This document shows positions 17,801-21,478 of a DNA stretch of 21,478 bases, in pieces. A program made the position numbers and the translations under genes. A model generated the notes under the pieces. The model was not told the origin of the DNA. It saw nothing but the letters and a program-made list of their open reading frames with translations, and searched no databases. Origin of the DNA: Pleurobrachia bachei (Eukaryota > Ctenophora > Tentaculata > Cydippida > Pleurobrachiidae); NCBI GenBank assembly GCA_000695325.1, contig AVPN01001532.1, forward strand, positions 1 through 21,478, given 5' to 3'. The stretch's first letter is position 1; each line of letters opens with the position of its first letter.

Positions 17801-20800
17801 ATGTCGACTAGAGGGCGGGACAGTGTGCTCCTTAATTAACGCACCCACCGCATAATTGAAACTATAGTGACACGGTTTTAGAGCCGCTCTTGTGTTAAAT
17901 ATAATACAGTTGTAAAAAGAGTGTTCAGTTCCACTTTTTACACTCTGTGCGGTTGCTTCTTTTTATAGTGGTCTTCAACATTTTGACTTAGTTTAAATTG
18001 CCTGATGTGGAAGCGACTGGAGCGTCGTTATGCTGATAATCGTATGACTACCATGGATGATTGATTGGTCTTGTTACGTACCCTGCACAAGGTTGCAAGT
18101 TCATGTTAACTAGGCCTGAAGATAACTGGTTCTTCGGCGAAAGAGAGATAGAGTGAGAGAGTGAGGGGAGAGAGATCGAGATATAGAGAGATATATAGAG
18201 AGAGAGATCTCCCAGTTGGCACCCAGATCTTGCTAGCAGGAAGGTGTGAACAGCACCGAAAATACCTCGGTGCAAACAAGCCAGTGTCCATCACATAAGC
18301 ATCATCATCCTGCAGAGATCTTAGTTAGCACTTCTTGAGTCATGTGTCCTATTGAGCAGCTACTGATCGTCATGTCCTAGACAGCACGGCTACTGGTATT
18401 AGTTAGCACTTATCTCATTGCAGCTGCAGTTGTAAAGAGATGGGTTAGTTAGCGATTTACTACCTATTATGGTATGAGATCACCCTGCTATTATACCAGT
18501 GCCAACCAACCAGTCGTTGTGTTATTTGTCTTTTGTTCGCGGCAGATTGAGTCAACCAGTCTCTTGGTATCTTTTAACTTTGAGATTTATGACTAGTTTT
18601 ATAGTTTGTGCTTTATATTTTACTGACCTTGAGTGTAAACCGAATCATCTTTTACCTAAATCCTACAATTTTAGTTTCCACGCCATGTCTTCTCCACCTC
18701 TTGACGCTGAAACCCTCGCATACCTGTCCGCTCAAAACTACTCCCAACTAACGGATAGTGTTATAAGCGACTTTGTAAAAATCATCCGGCGGAAGAAAAA
18801 ACCTGAAAACAACAGCGCTGCTCCTTCACCAACACAAACATCATCAGCACAATACCAACGATCTATCTCTGCTCCAAGCCATTCTACAAGATCATCGGCT
18901 GTTAATTTAGATCCTCCACCTCCTTATACAGAACAAGGATCTTCATCAGCGTTCCTACAAAGACCCCCTCCCTATAACCCTAGTTTTGTTGAGTCAACGA
19001 ACAATGTTTCTAATTCTGTGTTAAATTGTAGTCGTTAAAATGTTTTTTTAAATAATGGAATTAATTTGTTTTTCTGGTGGTCAATAACTAAAGGGAGAGG
19101 TAGTAGGGAGTTACCCCAAATTTTCACGTCATTGACCTTCTTATTTCCCCCACAGAGTCTGGAGCTAGGAGAGGAGGGAATGGAAGGGTTTATCGCCCCA
19201 GACGGACCTATCCCAACTGACCCACCACAACTAGACACTCTAGATATATAGAGAGAGAGATCTCCCAGTTGGCACCCAGATCTTGCTAGCAGGAAGGTGT
19301 GAACAGCACCGAAAATACCTCGGTGCAAACAAGCCAGTGTCCATCACATAAGCATCATCATCCTGCAGAGATCTTAGTTAGCACTTCTTGAGTCATGTGT
19401 CCTATTGAGCAGCTACTGATCGTCATGTCCTAGACAGCACGGCTACTGGCATTAGTTAGCACTTATCTCATTGCAGCTGCAGTTGTAAAGAGATGGGTTA
19501 GTTAGCGATTTACTACCTATTATGGTATGAGATCACCCTGCTATTATACCAGTGCCAACCAACCAGTCGTTGTGTTATTTGTCTTTTGTTCGCGGCAGAT
19601 TGAGTCAACCAGTCTCTTGGTATCTTTTAACTTTGAGATTTATGACTAGTTTTATAGTTTGTGCTTTATATTTTACTGACCTTGAGTGTAAACCGAATCA
19701 TCTTTTACCTAAATCCTACAATTTTAGTTTCCACGCCATGTCTTCTCCACCTCTTGACGCTGAAACCCTCGCATACCTGTCCGCTCAAAACTACTCCCAA
19801 CTAACGGATAGTGTTATAAGCGACTTTGTAAAAATCATCCGGCGGAAGAAAAAACCTGAAAACAACAGCGCTGCTCCTTCACCAACACAAACATCATCAG
19901 CACAATACCAACGATCTATCTCTGCTCCAAGCCATTCTACAAGATCATCGGCTGTTAATTTAGATCCTCCACCTCCTTATACAGAACAAGGATCTTCATC
20001 AGCGTTCCTACAAAGACCCCCTCCCTATAACCCTAGTTTTGTTGAGTCAACGAACAATGTTTCTAATTCTGTGTTAAATTGTAGTCGTTAAAATGTTTTT
20101 TTAAATAATGGAATTAATTTGTTTTTCTGGTGGTCAATAACTAAAGGGAGAGGTAGTAGGGAGTTACCCCAAATTTTCACGTCATTGACCTTCTTATTTC
20201 CCCCACAGAGTCTGGAGCTAGGAGAGGAGGGAATGGAAGGGTTTATCGCCCCAGACGGACCTATCCCAACTGACCCACCACAACTAGACACTCTGGGTCA
20301 ACCCCAACCTGTCCAACAACCACAACAACCAATCTATGCCGGGGATCTCATGAGAGCTAAAGCAATTGGTACGTTAAAATATCACGCGTGAGATCTTTCA
20401 AAATCACGCGTGATACTCCGTGGTTTGTCACGCGTTCAAAAGATGTTATCTAATCGTCGTTGTAGCTAAATTGCATCTGTTTCCCATTCATATTACGCCA
20501 TGTGTCTTAATGTTCCTCTTCGCATGTACAACACATAGTAATTAAAAAGTCTTTATTAAATTTGTAATTGATCACGTAATCTCTGGAGGCGTGTTTGCAC
20601 GAATGCTCACAGTGTCATTATGTACATGTGTTTGTTATGTGCATTGTGCATCCATTACCAGCTACTCCCTAGACCCCGCATCAGCTCCTCCTCTACCACT
20701 CCCACACCACATCGCCACTACTGCTGACACCCCTACTACTGACCCGCTCTTCTATAATCCGTACACCCCGCCACCACCTCTAGTCGAAGAGGAAGAGGAT

Positions 20801-21370
20801 GAGGGATATCCGCCACCGCCTCCACCACCGACCCTATCTGCTGAGACCACTCCGCCGTGTTATGCAGGAGGGCCTTCTTCAGATCAGCAGTATTTACTGC
20901 AGCAACACCAACAACAAACTGGTAATTTATCAGCTGGAGTTATAATTAGTAGATAATTAGATAACTAGTTGGAGTTAAATAGATAACTAGTTGGAGTCAA
21001 TTAAATTTGGCTGATAAAAGATCTTCCATTAAATTAAGCAAAATGAGTTTTATCCTTCATGAAAACGTAACCAAGTAAAAAGCTGAAGCATTTTAGTGAA
21101 GCATTTTCAAAACATCAAAATTCACTTTTTGGGGTGGGAGCTGATCTTCGAGAAGGTCAAGAACAATAACCCCACCTCACACTCCAACCAAGCGAACTAT
21201 CCCCAAATCTCACTGCAGGTGACAACCTCTACCAACCAAGGGGAGACCAACATGACCAATACATGCTGGCCCAGTATGATCCAGAACAGGTGTACCCAGA
21301 CCAATACCAGATGGATGGTCAGCAGGGAGACCCACTGTTAATGAGCCACCAGGGGTACAATGGGCATCAG
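7917..21370 (+). CDS. gene B: complex locus with alternative 5' coding modules and a shared Pro/Gln/Tyr-rich body
   Basis: Four or five 5' modules (7917, 13113, 14183, 16215, perhaps 6984) each open with an ATG behind an in-frame stop and end in a phase-2 donor. The shared exons 17217-17317, 17501-17598, 20209-20368, 20673-20921 and 21219-21370 link in phases 2-1-0-1-1-0 with no stop and leave the window in phase 0. The heads are basic and rich in K, R, P, S and G with SP/TP sites. The body has LQNAMGVGG, SASQF-like and proline-tyrosine stretches (FYNPYTPPPPLVEEEEDEGY) and a Gln/Tyr/Asp-rich end. I recognise no domain. A basic Pro/Ser-rich head on an acidic tail is typical of cytoskeleton-binding proteins, but that is analogy. 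The 3' end lies beyond the window. Confidence 0.55.
9075..9147 (+). CDS. gene B 5' module 1, exon 2
   Basis: Between TATTTTCAG and AAG/GTAAAG. Entered in phase 2 it encodes QIGDTGGMSRNVAFSQMDK and MDITK and leaves in phase 0. One other frame is also open, but the phase fit with both neighbours favours this one. An internal GTATGT at 9099 could serve as an alternative donor. Confidence 0.6.
9235..10395 (+). mobile_element. LINE copy 1, 5'-truncated, C-terminal part and 3' UTR
   Basis: The frame 9241-10125 resembles the C-terminal end of a non-LTR retrotransposon ORF2 downstream of the RT domain: LIEPILTYGSPVW, then FIKWALGVHKKATNTACYGD, SKLRLSAHDLRVETSRY and ENEQHVLYECPTY with a Cys-rich finger-like piece. 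The RT and endonuclease domains are absent, as in dead-on-arrival 5' truncations. A ~265-bp 3' UTR ends in a short ATTCTA-type tail. The left edge is approximate, and I see no target-site duplication. The element lies in the intron between 9147 and 11687 of gene B. The clade is not certain. Confidence 0.8.
10396..10741. other. AT-rich spacer between two LINE copies
   Basis: About 345 bp not shared by the LINEs. It has CAAAGAT four times (10438, 10538, 10557, 10595), resembling TCF/LEF cores, and a TATATAAA at 10697-10704 about 35 bp before an ATG at 10737. No coding frame follows, because LINE copy 2 begins at once. It may be original intron sequence or a piece of promoter moved here. Confidence 0.45.
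10742..11637 (+). mobile_element. LINE copy 2, 5'-truncated, same strand and family as copy 1
   Basis: It starts inside the ORF2 C-terminal region (MSKEADGSILGLAGEE) and matches copy 1 base for base over the first ~300 bp. Differences from copy 1 are a 5-bp insertion near 11046 that shifts the frame, two substitutions at 11079 and 11082, a fully divergent 34-nt patch at 11275-11308 and three more substitutions in the 3' UTR (11512, 11591, 11592). The tail is a longer (ATTCTA)n run ending ATTCTATG. The near identity means both copies are young or recently duplicated. Confidence 0.85.
11687..11769 (+). CDS. gene B 5' module 1, exon 3
   Basis: Between CTCTCTTTTTTAG and the strong donor GTACGT. 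Entered in phase 0 it reads MSPRELMMLERQYGAGWLK then TLAPTQHM and exits in phase 2, so it joins 17217 as CG/G (Arg). The Met/Leu/Arg-rich helix-like composition looks more like a folded segment than the low-complexity heads. It lies right behind LINE copy 2. Confidence 0.65.
11770..13112 (+). other. intron / upstream region of the 13113 module
   Basis: No exon that fits the locus. An open stretch ending at a GTACGC donor near 12320 (LPPQVEYVDHPGLPR) looks mildly coding but leaves in phase 1, so it does not fit. The inverted repeats at 12571-12805 are the main structure. The last ~100 bases before 13113 should be promoter or 5' UTR of the next module, with an in-frame TAG 15 bases before the ATG. 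Confidence 0.5.
12571..12805. repeat. imperfect inverted repeats, two arms each side
   Basis: GAGAGATTGTTATAATAACT (12571 on) and a diverged second copy at 12613 face CTCTCTCCTTAGTTATTGTA (12729 on) and another copy at 12774. The first left arm and the first right arm are reverse complements over about 33 bp with a few mismatches. The transcript could fold into a long hairpin. It may be a decayed MITE. Confidence 0.7.
13113..13750 (+). CDS. gene B 5' module 2: basic first exon
   Basis: ATG 13113 has an in-frame TAG 15 bases upstream. The head reads MPPKGRPGGAKMGGKM, then Gly-rich, then an Ala/Val-rich hydrophobic piece (NTLLVAGAALIAVSPKM), a QNKENV-AVSPK region, two SDKLGHP repeats and a C-terminal end GSGFVAWFRFGKKKR. 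It stops at ACG/GTAAGT (13750/13751) in phase 2; reading on gives a stop at once. It joins 17217 as CG/G (Arg) and could also join 14956 as CG/A (Arg). I recognise no domain. Confidence 0.75.
13751..14182 (+). other. intron / promoter region before the 14183 module
   Basis: No coding sequence. It holds a CT-rich tract (about 13876-13965) and AT-rich DNA. An in-frame TAG lies one codon before the ATG at 14183. Confidence 0.55.
13876..13965. repeat. CT-rich low-complexity tract
   Basis: Interrupted (CT)n with TTTCT and CTCC variants. The run ends in CTACACAG, an acceptor-like string with no exon that I can see after it. Confidence 0.85.
14183..14823 (+). CDS. gene B 5' module 3, exon 1
   Basis: ATG 14183 with an in-frame TAG at -6. 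The start MPPKPGPKRVGGAKGGGAKG followed by AKGGSAKAGSAKGAKGG is like histone H1-type or Gly-Ala-Lys tails. The end is rich in S, T, R and K (RLERQMSVGPSATALSMTA, NLFLSDAQKKGTLGSKGLP). The middle (14418-14579) reads differently, with Cys and Phe, and is bounded by TAG/GTACTG and CTCCACAG/G. It is 162 bp, divisible by three, and is probably an in-frame intron that can be retained. The last donor, CAG/GTTAAA at 14823/14824, is modest and in phase 2; spliced to 14956 it reads LPD-R-LQVNGGGG. Confidence 0.6.
14956..15195 (+). CDS. gene B 5' module 3, exon 2 (symmetric phase-2 exon)
   Basis: Acceptor GTCACAG, donor AT/GTAAGT at 15195/15196. It is 240 nt, phase 2 in and phase 2 out. It encodes LQVNGGGGLGSKTNLNRST, a Ser/Pro/Asp-rich middle (DHERPPTPSASDTHLSDNP) and VLSPIMSVSSINSSKA. 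The AT donates to the G at 17217 to make Met. A second acceptor 7 bases later (ATTACAG) would enter in phase 0. Since it is symmetric, it could be inserted after any of the 5' modules upstream. TP/SP sites suggest regulation by proline-directed kinases, which is inference. Confidence 0.6.
15196..16214 (+). other. intron / promoter region before the 16215 module
   Basis: No exon seen. It has pyrimidine-rich tracts at about 15717-15800 and 15925-15975. An in-frame TGA lies upstream of ATG 16215. Minus-strand open frames here follow the CT tracts and have no other support. Confidence 0.55.
16215..16909 (+). CDS. gene B 5' module 4: Ser/Pro/His-rich basic first exon
   Basis: ATG 16215 in a good context (CTCACCATGTCC), behind an in-frame TGA. 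The 231-residue head is basic and low-complexity: MSSIRQSNTNLNCNRFAF, then SYSPRPRSPLKKQATPHH, several SP/TP and SAPSPSRR motifs, a helix-like AGVIHALSRAELLTKKLASA, and a final acidic run (EMEDSEDDDEQP). It ends at CT/GTAAGT (16909/16910) in phase 2, joins 17217 as CT/G (Leu), and reads into TAA if not spliced. A second donor ATG/GTAAGT lies 29 bases on, beyond that stop. The basic, proline-directed phosphosite-rich make-up suggests a cytoskeletal or scaffold role, without proof. Confidence 0.75.
16910..17216 (+). other. intron before the shared body
   Basis: A 307-bp AT-rich intron with GTAAGT and TTCCCACAG ends. Nothing else seen. Confidence 0.7.
17217..17317 (+). CDS. gene B shared exon 1
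   Basis: Acceptor TTGTTCCCACAG, entry in phase 2, exit in phase 1 at TCAG/GTATTT. It encodes LQNAMGVGGTGLTTNTPSAL then SSHMDPRMLQAAS. This is the junction where all the 5' modules meet; the first base G completes Arg, Leu, Met or Gly codons, depending on the module. Confidence 0.7.
17501..17598 (+). CDS. gene B shared exon 2
   Basis: Acceptor CCTTCTACAG, donor CAG/GTACGT. Phase 1 in, phase 0 out. It reads IAGASLIASQFSQNQEEGG then DKLDANGMPRDPQ. Both splice sites are near consensus. Confidence 0.7.
17599..18188 (+). other. left part of the intron before the duplicated exon
   Basis: No coding sequence. It has the hairpin at 17773-17797, an ACACAAGAG/CTCTTGTGT inverted pair about 140 bp apart, and a GA-rich tract (18140-18200) that runs into the left end of the tandem duplication. 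Confidence 0.55.
17773..17797. repeat. small hairpin, perfect 9-bp arms
   Basis: AGTACCGCA and TGCGGTACT around a 7-nt loop. Confidence 0.8.
18685..19038 (+). CDS. intronic ORF with PPxY motifs, copy 1 (117 residues)
   Basis: The longest frame starts at 18499, but the Met at 18685 has the better context (CACGCCATGTCT) and starts the less hydrophobic, more protein-like part. It reads SSPPLDAETLAYLSAQNY, a basic patch (IIRRKKKPEN), a Ser/Thr/Pro-rich middle and two WW-ligand-type motifs, PPPPY and PPPY, near the end. No exon structure fits it to gene B. PPxY occurs in cellular WW-domain ligands and in capsid-bearing elements alike; no other hallmark points to either. It may be an intron-nested gene, a transposon ORF or chance. 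Confidence 0.4.
   Translation: MSSPPLDAETLAYLSAQNYSQLTDSVISDFVKIIRRKKKPENNSAAPSPTQTSSAQYQRSISAPSHSTRSSAVNLDPPPPYTEQGSSSAFLQRPPPYNPSFVESTNNVSNSVLNCSR
19156..19251 (+). pseudogene. truncated decoy copy of gene B shared exon 3
   Basis: The acceptor TTTCCCCCACAG and first 86 bases match the exon at 20209 exactly (SLELGEEGMEGFIAPDG, PIPTDPPQLDTL). Then the duplication joint replaces the rest with intron sequence: DI and a stop at 19249-19251. There is no donor. If the spliceosome took this first acceptor, gene B would end about 32 codons after shared exon 2, giving a short isoform or an NMD target. Confidence 0.8.
19738..20091 (+). CDS. intronic ORF with PPxY motifs, copy 2
   Basis: The exact copy of the frame at 18685-19038 in the second duplication unit, with the same translated sequence. 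Everything said there applies. Confidence 0.4.
   Translation: MSSPPLDAETLAYLSAQNYSQLTDSVISDFVKIIRRKKKPENNSAAPSPTQTSSAQYQRSISAPSHSTRSSAVNLDPPPPYTEQGSSSAFLQRPPPYNPSFVESTNNVSNSVLNCSR
20209..20368 (+). CDS. gene B shared exon 3 (complete copy)
   Basis: Acceptor TTTCCCCCACAG, donor ATTG/GTACGT. Phase 0 in, phase 1 out. It encodes SLELGEEGMEGFIAPDG, PIPTDPPQLDTLGQPQPVQ and QPQQPIYAGDLMRAKAI. The first 86 bases lie in the second unit of the 1053-bp duplication and the rest is unique, so this is the functional copy. Confidence 0.75.
20369..20672 (+). other. intron with repeated TCACGCGTGA palindromes
   Basis: A 304-bp intron. TCACGCGTGA occurs at 20382-20391 and 20404-20413, and TCACGCGTTC at 20428-20437. 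The acceptor chosen (CTCCCTAG at 20672) is the one that keeps the frame; a CCAG at 20661 is out of phase. Confidence 0.6.
20673..20921 (+). CDS. gene B shared exon 4: proline-rich
   Basis: Phase 1 in and phase 1 out (donor ACTG/GTAATT). It reads PASAPPLPLPHHIATTAD, then TDPLFYNPYTPPPPLVEEEE, DEGYPPPPPPPTLSAETT and a Gln-rich end (QQYLLQQHQQQT). The proline runs could bind SH3, WW or profilin; the acidic EEEEDE between them is notable. The acceptor has a weak pyrimidine tract, so the left limit is less sure. Confidence 0.65.
20922..21218 (+). other. intron, nothing notable
   Basis: A 297-bp AT-rich intron with a short direct repeat (AGATAACTAGTTGGAGT twice near 20960-21000). No coding sequence. 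Confidence 0.65.
21219..21370 (+). CDS. gene B shared exon 5: Gln/Tyr/Asp-rich
   Basis: Acceptor CTCACTGCAG, donor CAG/GTGAGA. Phase 1 in, phase 0 out. It encodes DNLYQPRGDQHDQYMLAQ, YDPEQVYPDQYQMDGQQ and GDPLLMSHQGYNGHQ. There is no stop, so the gene goes on beyond the window. The Tyr/Gln pattern resembles prion-like or activation-type low-complexity segments by composition. Confidence 0.7.
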
Positions 21371-21478
21371 GTGAGAAGAGAGAGCTGAGATTGAGATGAG
21401 TCACTTAACTTTTACTAAAATAAGTGAAATTATGACCCTTCCCCCTCTCCCTTATATCCCATATCCTTCACCCCCCCC
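21371..21478 (+). other. start of next intron, cut by window end
   Basis: Intron sequence with a C-rich stretch up to a final run of eight C. Nothing else seen. Confidence 0.6.

Larger units (their letters stand above)
18189..20294. repeat. head-to-tail tandem duplication, two 1053-bp units
   Basis: 18189-19241 and 19242-20294 are the same sequence; I found one difference (T at 18397, C at 19450). The unit holds intron sequence, an ORF with PPxY motifs, the intron end and the first 86 bases of a shared exon. There is no terminal repeat or microhomology at the joints. The length is a multiple of three. Such identity means a very recent event, a copy-number polymorphism, or a false duplication from merged haplotypes in assembly. 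Confidence 0.95.

Noticed and set aside
18048-19328. Minus-strand frames sharing MHRGIFGAVHTFLL
   Set aside because: They recur only because the 1053-bp unit is duplicated; no start context or splice support.
18189-20294. Treating the tandem units as terminal repeats of one element
   Set aside because: The units abut with nothing between them, and one end lies inside a host coding exon, so this is a segmental duplication.
1-21478. CRISPR array, operon, ribosome-binding sites, rRNA or tRNA genes
   Set aside because: The repeats are microsatellites or transposon ends; introns and LINEs show a eukaryotic genome, and I found no rRNA or tRNA-like structure.

Overview
The window reads as nuclear DNA of an animal, most likely an aquatic invertebrate; I cannot name the species. 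It has GT-AG introns from about 160 bp to several kb, low-complexity metazoan-style coding exons, (CT)n microsatellites, 5'-truncated non-LTR retrotransposon copies with simple-repeat tails, pogo/mariner-like miniature elements, and metazoan cis-motifs such as RFX X-boxes, Smad palindromes and NF-Y/E-box modules. All supportable genes lie on the + strand. No protein matched a family I can name, so gene symbols are left blank.

Left part (1-7560). After (CT)n-rich non-coding DNA comes gene A: a large first coding exon with dozens of K-P-G repeats (1003-1892), four small exons (2087-2116, 2515-2640, 3323-3370, 3869-3923) and an Arg-rich last exon ending in a stop at 7456, with two AATAAA signals at 7540-7556. 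Its introns hold a cluster of RFX X-boxes, a cluster of Smad-type palindromes, three copies of a CCAAT/E-box/CCAAT repeat, pogo-like MITE ends and tandem repeats.

Middle and right part (6984-21370). This looks like one complex locus. Several separate 5' coding modules each have an ATG behind an in-frame stop, a basic low-complexity N-terminus and a splice donor in the same phase (2): 6984-7081, 7917-8851 (+9075-9147 and 11687-11769), 13113-13750, 14183-14823 (+14956-15195) and 16215-16909. All can join in frame to a shared 3' body that starts at 17217 and continues through 17501-17598, 20209-20368, 20673-20921 and 21219-21370 and beyond the window. The shared body is Pro/Gln/Tyr-rich and partly acidic. 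I infer a variable-first-exon gene, with different promoters putting different basic heads on one common tail.

Insertions. The intron 9148-11686 holds two same-strand, 5'-truncated LINE copies. They are nearly identical except for one 34-nt patch that is the base-by-base complement, without reversal, of the other copy: the strangest signal in the window. The intron and exon at 18189-20294 form a perfect head-to-tail tandem duplication of 1053 bp (one difference seen). It doubles an intronic ORF with PPxY motifs and leaves a broken decoy copy of a shared exon. Everything here was read by eye; exon limits rest on splice consensus, open frame and matching phase, not on transcripts.
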